Source: Lantana camara (lineage: Eukaryota; Streptophyta; Magnoliopsida; Lamiales; Verbenaceae). From it: DNA of 64,000 nt. A program made the position numbers and the translations under genes. Shown here one piece after another: positions 22,738-33,860 of the stretch (position 1 is its first letter; each line of letters begins with the position of its first letter). The notes below the pieces were generated by a model. That model made no database searches, had not been told where the DNA came from, and saw nothing but the letters and a program-made list of their open reading frames with translations. Location: positions 46,621,001 through 46,685,000 of the forward strand of contig CM074858.1 of the NCBI GenBank assembly GCA_037501455.1, given 5' to 3'.

Positions 22738-23043
22738 TGCATGGAGTTAAGAATGATTCAAGATTGCCATAGAAATAGAAAATCTCAACTATAGTGCTAG
22801 GATTACTAGCACATAGAATACACATTGGAATATCACGAAATTATAACGGCCCTATCGATATCTTGAAGCGATTCTAAGGCTCGAGACATGAACATGCAGG
22901 AAAATGAGAAGAAAAAGGTTTTCCTAACTTGAAGGTATCAATTTTGAAAGCATTTTGAAACATTAAAATTTTGAAAATTTAAGATTTTTAAGAAAGAGCA
23001 CCAAGGATACCAAAGCAACCTGATGCTCTGATACCACCTTAGC
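22738..23043 (-). other. RE3 leader with primer binding site
   Basis: 5' untranslated region of the minus-strand element RE3, cut by RE2. The primer site (TGGTATCAGAGCATC on the minus strand) covers 23022-23036. A stretch near 22843-22875 (minus strand, containing GCTTCAAGATA) resembles 37185-37210 in RE5, downstream of the RE5 extra ORF. This supports RE3 and RE5 as relatives. No ORF. Confidence 0.75.
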
Positions 23044-24230
23044 TGTAGCGCCCCCAAATACGCTACAACCCCATACCGTTGCACTTCCCAGGTGGATGTG
23101 AGACCTAGCACCTGAGAGGCACACCGGCGAACGGACGATGCTATACGATATCAGAGTAAGAAAACATGACAGTGGAATTTGAAATATTTAAAACAACAGC
23201 TTACGTTTGGGGCAGTAAATAAAAGAATTTGGAATAAATTGAAATTCATGAAAACTTAGAAGCAATACCGTAGGGTTAGAATTGTTCATGATCTAAGAGT
23301 ATGATACTGGAGTAATATAATAATTATAAAAGATTATAGTCTAACTTGCTTAGTTAAGAAACCTGATCAAATATGCATAAGATAATGGACTCTCTATGCT
23401 TCAAGATACCAGCTAATGAGCGATGGCAATACTTGAAATCATGAATTGGAAAAGAGCGAGGGGTTAGTCAAAGTGACTAAGTGAGGGGTGGTTGAGGGAT
23501 ACTATAAAACTTTAGGATTTTTACCAAGAGACTTTTATTTGAAAGGATCTTTAACAATAATTGAATAAGAATGAAGTAATAATTTTGAGAGTAATGTGAA
23601 ATCAGTATCCATAGTGGGATTAACCAAGAAACTCCTTGATTAGCACCCGATAATAGGAAAATACTACAACAATATCAATGTTGGGTTCATATTTAAGATA
23701 GAGGGGTAGGGGGATTATATACTATACTTTTTTAAGAAAATATTAACCCCTTTTTGTGAAACAATATGGTGCCCACAAGGTAGGCGTTCTCCAACCTTAA
23801 CTCTTGAAAAACCAAGAATATTCGTAACGACATTGATCAAGATGTCATTACTTAATAAAAAGAAATACAACAATACCATCCTTCTTCCTCCGGTGTCACC
23901 TCAGGGATCTACCCCTAGTGATGGTATACATGAACTTGGGAGAGACGTACCTTTTCCCGTCACTTGATGTGGAATAACTAACCTCCAGTTAGACCACCAC
24001 CAAGATCTAGTTGGCGACTGGTATAATAGTAGGCTTCGGCCTATGCCTCCCGGACTACTACTTCTACCAAGACCACCGGGCCCACAATAAGAAAATATAT
24101 TTTGCTTGCATTTACCGATACCTGATAAACGGTAACATAGTACCGAGATAATTTAGTAGGAGATACTTTTAATTGTGTATGACAAGACGTTATGAATACT
24201 TTAAAATAATTGATTGTGTATACTGGAACA

Positions 24231-24240
24231 ATATAAGTTG
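24231..24240 (+). repeat. Target-site duplication ATATAAGTTG of MU1, left
   Basis: Ten bases repeated exactly at 25529-25538. Mutator-like elements make 8-11 bp duplications. Confidence 0.93.
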
Positions 24241-24473
24241 GGGATAATTACAGTTTTGGTCATCCAACTATGCCACTTATTCTCTTTTGGTCCCCCACTT
24301 TTCAATTTTACAAGAATGGTCACTGAACTACCACTTTTTTTACACATTTGGTCCCGCCGTTAGCCTTGCCGTTAAATGTAATGGAAATTACAGTTTCAGG
24401 CCAATTTTGGCGCCGTTTTCTGCGTTTTCCCTCATTTCTTCCCCTTGTTGCGATTGTGAAGTTCTCCAAGGTG
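24241..24473 (+). repeat. MU1 terminal inverted repeat, left
   Basis: About 233 bp, matching the reverse complement of 25295-25528 with roughly ten mismatches and a one-base indel in a C run. Confidence 0.92.
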
Positions 24474-24548
24474 AGTATGTCAAGCGGATCCACTGCATGG
24501 AGTAAACAAAGGCAAAATTTCCCCATTGAGCGAGTTTTTTGCAAATGT

Positions 24549-25138
24549 GGCTCCGAACCAGCACCCAATGAGGTTCATAAGTCCAACGGTGATGGAAACG
24601 GACGTGGCCGAAACATCCTTATCCGGGAAAATGTCAGTTAACAACTTAGAAACAGCTATAACAGAGTTGACTATTGATAAAGGAGGCTGTGGGATAGTTC
24701 CCTTGATGAATCGTTCTTTCCATGCATGTTTGGAGATTTTGATGGTTTCGATTGACTCCGGCCGAATCGGAAACCTTTGACAGCATTAGGCCCTCTTATG
24801 ATGGCTACAACCAATCCCACCAAAAACACTATGAAAGCAGAGGGAAGCGAGCAGATCACTTTCTTGACTTTCCTCCATTTTTGATCCCTCATCTCTAAAT
24901 CATCAACCTCACAGTTAGCTTCGTTTTCGGCTTCGTCTTGCCCCGGCCCGTTTACTATTATGATGAAACAGGCACAAATGAGGGCCAAAATCAATCCATC
25001 CGATCCGAGCTATGGACTCTCTCCTAAAGATTTCGACTTTGAGAAATTTTGAACCTTTCTGATGTACTTAACAGCCGTCATTGCGAAATTTAAGCCCTGA
25101 GCAAGCTGAATGCCTCTAACAACGGATAATGGAATCAA
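24549..25138 (-). pseudogene. Captured fragment of a MOT1-type molybdate transporter gene
   Basis: The minus strand reads as about 197 codons of a plant MOT1 (sulfate-transporter-like, SULTR5) protein. From 25138 down it shows VVRGIQLAQGLNFAMTAVKY, then LILALICACFIIIVNGPG, then SLPSAFIVFLVGLVVAIIRG, then NSVIAVSKL, and ends TVGLMNLIGCWFGA at 24549. These are family hallmarks of membrane segments and loops. Two lesions are visible: a stop at 25010-25012 where the family has Trp, and a one-base deletion near 24758-24764 after GFRFG. There is no start and no CHG motif after WFGA, so it is a dead fragment. I recognise the family from motifs only; no search was run. Confidence 0.85.
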
Positions 25139-25195
25139 TTTAAGCCGTCATTGCGAAATTCAAGCCCTGAGCAAGCTGAATGCCTTTGAGAAATT

Positions 25196-25300
25196 AGGCA
25201 TTGCTCCGAACCAGCACCTAATGAGGTTCATAAGTCCAACAGTGATGGAAACGGACGTGGCCAAAACATCCTTATGCGGGAAAAGGTCAGTTGACACCTT
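25196..25300 (-). pseudogene. Second, partial copy of the MOT1 fragment
   Basis: The minus strand codes for STDLFPHKD then SVSITVGLMNLIRCWFGAMP, a repeat of the segment at 24549-24640 with a few substitutions. It overlaps the inner edge of the right TIR. A third piece, 25144-25184, repeats 25075-25114 (the IQLAQG region). The captured gene has been rearranged and partly duplicated inside MU1. Confidence 0.8.
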
Positions 25301-25528
25301 GGAGAACTTCACAGTAGCAACAAGGGGAAGAAATGAGGGAAAACGCAGAAAACGGCGCCAAAATTGGCCTGAAACTGTAATTTCCGTTAAATTTAACGCC
25401 AAGGTTGACGGCGGGACCAAATGTGTAAAAAAAGTGGTACTTCAGTGACCATTCTTGTAAAATTGAAAAGTGGGGGGACCAAAAGAGAATAAGTGACATA
25501 GTTGGATGACCAAAACTGTAATTATCCC
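25295..25528 (-). repeat. MU1 terminal inverted repeat, right
   Basis: Reverse complement of the left TIR, ending ...CTGTAATTATCCC. Confidence 0.92.
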
Positions 25529-25538
25529 ATATAAGTTG
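25529..25538 (+). repeat. Target-site duplication ATATAAGTTG of MU1, right
   Basis: Exact copy of 24231-24240. Confidence 0.93.
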
Positions 25539-25617
25539 ATATCAAAGTATTTTCAAAAAGGGCAGTATTATTTATAAAGGAATAAAAATGAATGTTATTA
25601 CGGTAGGTCGTAAGATG

Positions 25618-25621
<4 letters not shown>

Positions 25622-25672
<51 letters not shown>
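25622..25672. repeat. (AT)n microsatellite
   Basis: About 25 uninterrupted AT units within the RE3 LTR. Confidence 0.95.
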
Positions 25673-25673
<1 letters not shown>

Positions 25674-27043
25674 TCATGATCCCAGTTGAAAATGTTTAAC
25701 CTCACCTACAGTAACCAGGTGTTATGTAATAATACCGGAGTCCTAGTCCGTTCAGATCTTCACCTATGAGTGGTGATCAACTATAAGTTTCTATTTCGTA
25801 ACCAAAACTACTCACATAGACAAGTTATCATAAAACATGTCATAATCATGGAATGAGATCACATAATAATATTCTGATAAAATACAACTTTAACATTCAA
25901 ACAAGACTTATAAAACAAGCGGTTATCAAATTATGAATCTTAGTAAACTTTTATATTATAAAATAAGTTCATAATTTTTAATAAGGAAATCTTATTTTGG
26001 AAATGATATTTGAAAATATCCGATTTGAAAATCCTAAATGAATATCTTTATTTGAAATTCAAAACTTGGATAAAAATCCTAATTCTTTAATGTTTGAAAC
26101 CTTGAACGTTTTGAATTTCAAAACAATAATATAAAACGTTTAAATGATCTTTGAAACTTTAATTTTACCCGGTAAACCCTTATTTTCACCGTTTAAGTGA
26201 ATTTCTTTAATTAATTAAGTTTTATGAAATCTTTAACTAATCAAATATTTATTAATCACATCATGATCACAATTACAAGGTTTGAAATGAAATTTAGGAT
26301 TTAATTTGACAATGTAGGTTATATTTGGAAAATGTTTCACAATTATCGATTTTTGGAAAATTCGGATAAAATCCATATTTAAAAAATTCCAAAACTAATT
26401 TTATAATTAATTTAATATAATTTTCAAAATTATCAGAATATGTGTTGACCAAAAAGTGAAAATTACTATTGAAAACATTTACTATTCAATTTCTTATGAA
26501 TTAAACACTTTATAACATAAAATCAAATTCACACAGACACACACACTAGTCACACGCCACACACACTCACACACATGTCCAAGAACATTAAGAACATGTT
26601 CTTAAGTTCATTGGAATATTCAAAGAGGGTGTGTAACATGCTTGATCATATTCATATTTATAACATAGAATTTGAAGCATAATATAGCAAGATATACAAA
26701 TTTTCTCTGAAGGTATGAATTTAATCAAACAAGATCATGTGCAGTTAAACATATGAATATACTATGTCATATCATAATTCATGCATATAATTAAACAAAA
26801 TTCACATATATTATCATATTTTTCCTAAACTAGCATAAATAGCATATATTTCATAAAATAAATTGCTAAATCATAATTTAATTAAATCTAAGCATGATAC
26901 TACTATTATTATACTAAGAACATAATATAAAGAATGAAATAATAAAATAAAACACACCTTAGCCTAGGGAGAGAGAGGAGTGACGTGAGAGGGAGAGAGA
27001 TGGAGTGAATTTTGTGTAGTCTTGGAAATGAGCTTGGAGGGGG

Positions 27044-27051
27044 TATTTATA
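27044..27051 (-). promoter_or_regulatory. Likely TATA box of the RE3 LTR
   Basis: Minus strand TATAAATA, followed about 30 bp downstream by a CT-rich leader (26960-27010) and then CTAAG|GTGTG, a plausible first-exon end. The layout matches the RE5 LTR TATA box at 32857. Confidence 0.65.
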
Positions 27052-29935
27052 CTTGGGATTTAGGGGCTTATGTTGCAATTCCTAAGAGTTTAGGGGAGAT
27101 GTCGATGCTTCATAACCTAAACAAATGCTTGGTAGCAATGTAGGAAATGTAGTTGTCTCACATTTTAAACAAATGCTTGGAAGCTATATAAGAAATGTGG
27201 GTGAATTATATTCATTTATTTAAAGTTTCTAGAAGGCCTATGTTGTCATGGATGATGTCATGTTGAATAAAAATAAATATAAAATGATATAAAATTTATT
27301 CAAGAGTCGAGAGGTGAAAACTTGAAGTAGTAAATTAATGAAAGAACGAGTGAAAAATAAGCTTCGTCATGATTATAAATGTGGAATATTTAGAATTTTC
27401 GTTTATAAATTATGAATGTTAAAGATGATGAAAATCATGAGAAAATTATATAAACAAAGCTATGATGAAGTTTAAAGGTTGTAAATATTATCATAATTTA
27501 GAGAAAAATTCAAGAAATGTTTTAAGTATAATTTAGAATATTGAATGAAAGCTAATTATTTAGAATAAAATGATAATTTTTAAAAAGGAAACTATTTATA
27601 AAATATGCTACGGTTGGAATCAAGTTTTGGTAAATGTATGAAAATTCATAAAATAATTCAAGGATCGTTTTGACTATAATATTGAATATCAAAAAGTGTA
27701 CCGATAAAAAGTCGTTTATGGTAAGAATAGTAACTAGGGTTTTGAAGTGATTTTCGATACTACTTGAGTTAGAATAGGAATTAGGGTTTGTGGATGATAT
27801 CAAAATTCTCGAAATGATTCAAGGATTCATTTGTCTATAATATTTGATAGGACAAAGTGTTCCGAGAAATTCCTAGTTGTATGGAATGAATAGTGATCAA
27901 GGGACCTAATGGTAATTTTGATCAACAATTTTTGTAAAGTGTTTCGGGTCATGAAAAGCATATGTAAGTGATAGAAAAATATAATTTTCATGCCTCTAAG
28001 GTTCTACGAATGAGATAAGAGGATATCGTTTAGTGGATAAAGAATGACATGGGGATAAAATCGTAACACTGATGTTAAATTTCCGAAAATGATTTTAAAA
28101 CAAGAGTTGTGAGTTAAGGTATTCAAGAAATAAAGATTTGAGTTTTTAGTATTCTATCGAGGGAATGGAGGCTCGGAAATGAATAGTAATATGGAGTTTT
28201 AGATGAGATCTCTCCCAACGTCACATAATAGCACGTAAGAATAACTTAAAACAAATAGAAATGTGGTGCATGAAGAACATTTGAAGGATCGAAGTCTATA
28301 AACGCTTTCACTTTCTTTCAAGGCTTACCAATTCCAACTAGGCCCTGTTTAGGGTTGTTACAGACCTTGTTGCCTGTAACGCCCCGGTTTTTCATTCGTT
28401 CAAATATGTCGTATATGTTTATAAATTGCGCAATTAAATTATTTAATTATGTGATTAATTATTTATGAGTGTTTTAAATATTAAATTTTAATATAAATTG
28501 TTATTAGTTTATTTTATTTTATTTCATTAAATTGAAATTTATTTAAATTGATGATTAGGAATTAATGTTAATTAATCATATTTTAATTATGCTAATTCAT
28601 TAATTTCTAATAACCGTCGACTTTCACTAAATTAAATATCGAATTTAAATTTGTTTATTTAGTTTGGAATGTTAAGAATTGTTAATGTATTGTTCTTGCA
28701 TGACTTAAACGCGCTTCGTTCTTATATGATTTGATATCGAAAATTCATGAAAATTTAGTATGTTGTAGATTTATGTGTTATGAACATGTTTACATGCTCG
28801 TTTTATGTTTTCGATTTCGTTTGACGTGGTAACGAATTTATTTTGAATTATGGAACCAAATCGGGGGCTAACGGGCAATTAGCGCACCCTTGGTTCCGTA
28901 TGTGATAGCTTGAGCTAGGAAACTCGGATTTGAGTTTGTCAACTTCGCTGAACTCCTAACGAAAATTCGAGTTCAATGAACTTAGCCTCATATTTTTCTA
29001 AGACCATTTGAACCCCCGAAATCAAACCGAAAACCGAAACGAATGCAAAACTTCGACATTTTACAAAAAGAGCCATATCTTATTCAAACTTTGACCAAAC
29101 TAACTATGGTTTGATTCTTTAGAACCCTAACTCAACCCTCTAACCAGCCTTTATCACCAGAAACCGAGATGACCCTCGTTACTTGGAGGAAATTCAGCCA
29201 AAACCTTCTGCTCTTCAGTTTTCCCGTAGCTCAAGCCAACCCTTGGAGATTCAAGCTCAAATCTCTTCCAAACCTTCATTAATCAACAAGGTAAGCTTAG
29301 GGTTGTATTGTACATTCATTTAGAGTCATTTTGATCCATTCATCCACATATTTGAGCTTGCTTTGATGGAGTTTGATGATTATGAGTGAATAGTTAGGTT
29401 ATAAATGAATTTCTTGATCTCTTGGATTCCTTGATGACTTTGATTGTTTTAAAGCTTGAAAGTGATCATCTTAACTCCCTTATTTCAACTATGATCATGT
29501 ATTTTGTGGTATTTGGCTATTAAATGAGTTACCCTTAATGAATTTATTATGAAATGCATGAAAATGGGACTGAATTCTTCCTCTCTCTCGATGTACTGCT
29601 GCTGCTGCGTTTTAGGATAGTAATTGCTGTCAATTGTTGATCATTTTTGCCTTGTTTACTGCACCTACATACCAGATCATGTTGAGCAGGAGTTGGAGTG
29701 GTTGTGACCTGTTGTTGTGAGGTTTTGTCTCTGGTTTTGGCCTGAAATGCTGTTGTCAATAACTGCTCTTTTCCTTGCTTTGTTGCTGTCCATTTTCAGT
29801 CGATTTGTGGGAGTATTTAAATTGTTTTGCTGCTGAGTTTGTTCCCTTGAATGCCTGCTACCTGCTGCTGTGAATTAGTGCCTTTGAAATAGGGATATAA
29901 GCTTTGTCCTGCTGCTGCCTGCGCGTCTGTATTCA

Positions 29936-29985
29936 TCTCCCCGGCTGGGGAGATTTTTAAGCATGAAAGCACCCGACCGGGGAGC
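29936..29985 (+). repeat. GC near-palindromes in the RE4 LTR
   Basis: CTCCCCGGCTGGGGAG (29937-29952) and ACCCGACCGGGGAG are decayed versions of the CCCCGGCCGGGG units of LTR-A, in the same place relative to the shared GTCCTGCTGCTGC text upstream. Confidence 0.75.
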
Positions 29986-31770
29986 CTTATTACAGAAGCT
30001 CCTGATGTGATTTTTGTGAAATTCTTGCAAGTTGGTGGATGGTCTTGTTTGATCTTTGGCAGGCAATGGAGATGTATATATTATGTGTATAATTTGTATG
30101 CATGCTTGGAGTGAGTGTGTACGTGTAACTATACCTATATGTATATGTATACATTGAATTGTCTTGTGCATGTGTATAGTTTATATTTCATTAAGGTGGC
30201 TATTCTATATATTTGCATAAATATATTACGTAATATACATATATATAAAGATGTATGTTTTATAATTTTCATGCATGTATTACGTAATATAAATATATAT
30301 ATATATGTATGTTTTACATTTGCATGCATGTTGTGAATATATATATATATATTTGCGTGCATTTTGTTGAAATTAATTGTTTAATTTATTTGAAGTTTAG
30401 AATTAAATTGTTACCTATTTGATGTTCTTATCTAATGTCCAATCATGAATTGAATGTAATTATTTGTCTATTCTATAATTGTAAATGTGTTATAGTACGT
30501 GATCTGATTGTTATTTGAAATTCTTGGATTGAATTGAGATGAAATGTAGAATTTATGAACTTAATGAATATGAGCGCCTCCTTGAACGAATGAATGGCTT
30601 GTTTATATGGTTTAAGTGCATTAATAGTGCACATGAACATGTTCATTCCATAATATTATCTTTTAGGTATTCATATCATGTTCATTGCATATCGTGCGTC
30701 ATATATGGTTAATTTGGAGTCTTGAGTCTCACGAATACGTTACATTGTCCTTTGTACAGTTTTCTCCAGGGCGGAGATGCCGGGTTCATAGGTCACTTTC
30801 ATGTCTTCTTGTCTTCTTGGTTTTGTTCGGTAAGAGGCGTACAGGTGGGTTTCTCTACTATTTAGATAAATGACCCTATATACTCCCAATGTGTAAAGAT
30901 TTAGGCTAAAACTATTATATGTATATAGAGTCATTTTCAAGAGTAAATTATTTCAATGTAAAGCCTTTATTTTATGAACCTACCAAATGTTTTGGCGAGA
31001 ATGAATGAATGAATGCACAGAATGGGGCCCAGGGACTTGGTGTGAGTGGTGACCCGAGGAGGCATGGGCTGACGGTGATCCCTCACACTAGTCCCACCAA
31101 TGAACGGCGTAACCGGACCTTGTTAGGAGTTAGCGAGGAATGGACGCTGAGTGCCATCTGGGGAGTCATGTTCCCCTTTTGGTCAATGAATGGATGGTTC
31201 GGGCCGATCACCCGGCCATCAACCCAAGGGAGAAGGTGTAAATGTTAATGAATGTGCACGAAAGAATGTTATGCATGAAAAGAAAGATGAATGAATGTTT
31301 AATGAACTACACAAGGTGTTGGTTGGAGATAATGCACGCCCACTAGCCTGGCCACAAACGACCTAGTGAAAAATGAACGTTATAATCCCTTTTGATGACT
31401 TATTTATTTCACCCAGTTGGGAAATGCACTAAAAACCTCATTTGGGATTATAACTTGCATGTGAATGTTTAAATATTATTGTATATGTTACTTATGCCTC
31501 GTTTTATACCCATCAGTCTCGTATAGACTGAACCAGGATTGTTTTCAGTGTTCTTGCAGGTTTGGAGTGCTAGGCGGGAAGTCAAGTCTAGTTAGTCTTA
31601 CGGTTAAGTCAGAGTCTGTTCGTCTGCATTTTGAACCATGATTTGTTTAAGTTGGAGAATGTATGATTTGTATTGATTGTTACCACTACCATGAATTATG
31701 AATGAGTTTATAAGAAACTGTATTTGAAGTACTATGATTCTATTGATTTTCGGCTTTAGGTATCTATTCT

Positions 31771-31775
31771 AGTTG
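31771..31775 (+). repeat. Target-site duplication AGTTG of RE5, left copy
   Basis: Repeated exactly at 56384-56388, where the RE4 LTR resumes. Confidence 0.95.
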
Positions 31776-32856
31776 TGTAACAGCCCAAAACAGGGCCTGG
31801 ATGAAAACAGTAAGTTAAGGCAGTGGTAAAGCGTTTATAGACCGTGATCCAACTTTTTGAATCATCGTGCATTGCATTCTTACATGAACTTTGTGCTCGT
31901 ATATGATCTGACATGCTTTAAGGGGGAATTCCTGACCTTTGATACAGTTTACTATTCATAACCCGAGCCTACCTTGTTCATATTGCTACTCGAACCCTAG
32001 AGGTTCATCACACATGTTTCCCAATCGTTTGAACTTGTTTCCTGAACTCAGAAAGTCTTTCTTGAACCATAAGGGTATTTTTGGAACTTACCGACCAAAG
32101 TTACTATTCATCAGAAAATGAGCTTTTGATTCTGATACCTTTTTCAACCCAAGTTACAGTCGAATCGATCCTTGAGTCGAGACGAGTCTTTTGATATTAT
32201 TCTTGGCTTGGAAATCCATTCCGGAACTTTGTTTTATTGAAAACGTTTTTGAAAACCCTAGTTTACTATTCCTTTTACGAACGGTTTTCATTCGGAAAAT
32301 GTTTTCTCTTCGGATTTGCACTACTTGAGCTATTTCAAGATTTTTGAGATGTTTTACAACTCTTGATTCAAACCCTAGCTTGAAATTTTGAAGCGTACGT
32401 TCGTACGTGAGAATTCGCTATTCATCCTACGTTTTCAACTTTTTAACGGTAAAACGTTTTATAGTCGATTTTGGACTCAAAACGCTTCTCGATTTATTTC
32501 TTGAATTTTGGAAGCAATCCGGACTTGAAAATCATTCTAGAAAGTCGTTTTTCACTCATGTCGAGTTTCGAGCTCAAAACTTTTATTCACTAAAACTAAT
32601 GTATCTTTCAAACGGTAAATCCGATTTCGACGAATGAATATGCGTTTCGAAGCTAATTTTCTTGCCGTCGGAATGGTTAAACTTCCAGCCACTTATCCTC
32701 GAGCATTGGGGGATGAAATTACAGAAATACCCCCAGCAGCCCATTTTTAGCTTCAACATCCCTAAAGCTTCTAGAAGATACAAGTGGATGAACTCTTGTT
32801 TTGCTCTCCTACCCTTAAGCCCTCTCTAATTGCAAGGTGAGGGGCTTCCCAACACC

Positions 32857-32864
32857 TATATATA
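32857..32864 (+). promoter_or_regulatory. Likely TATA box of the RE5 LTR
   Basis: TATATATA in CACCTATATATACCCC, followed by a CT-rich leader from about 32890. The 3' LTR has the same site at 53317. Confidence 0.7.
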
Positions 32865-33780
32865 CCCCTCTCATGGCATTTGAATCCTTGCTCAAAGTCT
32901 TGTGTTAACAAGCACTCCTCTCTCCCTCCTTTCCCTCTTGCCGTCGGCATCCCCTCCCCTTGTAGCTAGGTTAGTTTGTTTTGTTTATGTTATGTTAGTT
33001 TAGTTTATGTTTTTATGTTATGGTATGTTTATATTATGTTTAGGTTGGGTCTTAGGGTCTTCCCTAAGCCATATAGGATTTTATTTTATGCATTTATTAT
33101 ATAGTTTTCATGATATGTTTGTGTAGTTGTTTATATGTTTTAATTGTTTAGTATATGCTTGAATATGTTATGAATTGCTCTAGTATATGCCATGATCATG
33201 TGATATGCTTATTATATTATGAGAATTGATGCATGATTATGGAATTTGAATTATGTTCATGCATGTTAGCTAATGGAATAGTGATTTACAATTTATTATG
33301 TCACAACTTGTTACATGTTGATATGGAATTAAATTGTTACATGTTACATGCCTAAAGGTTTATGATATATGATATGATATGATATGAGATATGTTGTGAC
33401 ATGTTGTCACATTGTTATATGACTCTTGAATTATGAATTGAGCTTATGGTATGATTTGGATTAATGGATTAGTGCCTTGATCATGTTATACACTTTAATA
33501 GTGTCACATGTTATAACCTAAGATAGATTAGTGTTTCATAACTTGATCTTATGCCTTAATTGGATCTCTTAACTATAGGTTATACCTTTAACCTAGATCA
33601 CATTTGATTATATTAACATGAACTTGAAACTATAGGTTATAATCAAGATCATAATTTAATTAGGCTGTGTGTGTGTATGCATGCCGTGTGTGTGTGTGTG
33701 TTCGTGCATGGTGTGTGTGTGTACCGTGTGTGTGCGGGTGTGTGTATAGTAAGGGTTTGACCCGACCCTTTGACCCGACA

Positions 33781-33860
33781 TGTGAATAGTAACTGGTGAA
33801 TAGTAATCGTGAATAGTAATCTTGAATAGTACTTTTGAATAGTGCTTTTGAATAGTAAAA
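33781..33860 (+). repeat. Spaced GAATAGTA repeats in the RE5 5' LTR
   Basis: Six GAATAGT(A/G) words at roughly 14-16 bp spacing directly after a TG-rich tract. The 3' LTR copy is at about 54241-54320. Function unknown. Confidence 0.8.

Larger units (their letters stand above)
24241..25528. mobile_element. MU1: Pack-MULE (non-autonomous Mutator-like transposon)
   Basis: A 1288-bp element with long, nearly identical terminal inverted repeats (24241-24473 and 25295-25528, starting GGGATAATTACAG) and a 10-bp TSD. It has no transposase. The interior is largely made of fragments of a host gene read on the minus strand (a MOT1-type molybdate transporter). Long TIRs, a 10-bp TSD and captured gene pieces define a Pack-MULE. 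It inserted into the RE3 LTR. Confidence 0.92.
23044..28362 (-). mobile_element. RE3 5' LTR, split by Pack-MULE MU1
   Basis: On the minus strand it starts TGTAACAACCC at 28362 and ends GGGGGCGCTACA at 23044, followed by the primer site. Without MU1 and one TSD it is about 4.02 kb, close to the RE5 LTR (4147 bp), which it resembles at its start (AACAGGGCC, AAGCGTTTATAGAC) and in its TTAGTCA...TGACTAA hairpin (23464-23480). No other LTR or pol of RE3 is in the window. The AT-rich stretch 25680-28250 has no credible ORF. Confidence 0.82.
28375..31775 (+). mobile_element. RE4 5' LTR, left part
   Basis: Starts TGTAACGCCCC 12 bp after the RE3 LTR and is split by RE5. It is related along its length to LTR-A and, on the other strand, to the RE6 LTRs (shared TAAATTGCGCAATTAAAT near 28420 and shared GCAATTAGCGCACCC near 28876). 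Landmarks: leader ending AACAAG|GTAAGC (GT at 29291); palindromes 29936-29985; TA-rich 30290-30350; exon-like block 30760-30844 between GTACAG and ACAG|GTGGG; hairpin TCAGTCT...AGACTGA 31513-31531; TTGCAG at 31554-31559; GCTAGGCGGGA at 31569. Confidence 0.9.

Noticed and set aside
24549..25138. A functional host MOT1 gene
   Set aside because: It has no start, carries a stop and a frameshift, covers only part of the family, and lies inside transposon TIRs.
30115..30362. Small ORFs of 73-75 codons rich in Ile, Tyr and Met
   Set aside because: They come from an AT-rich TATA-repeat stretch of the RE4 LTR, on both strands at once.
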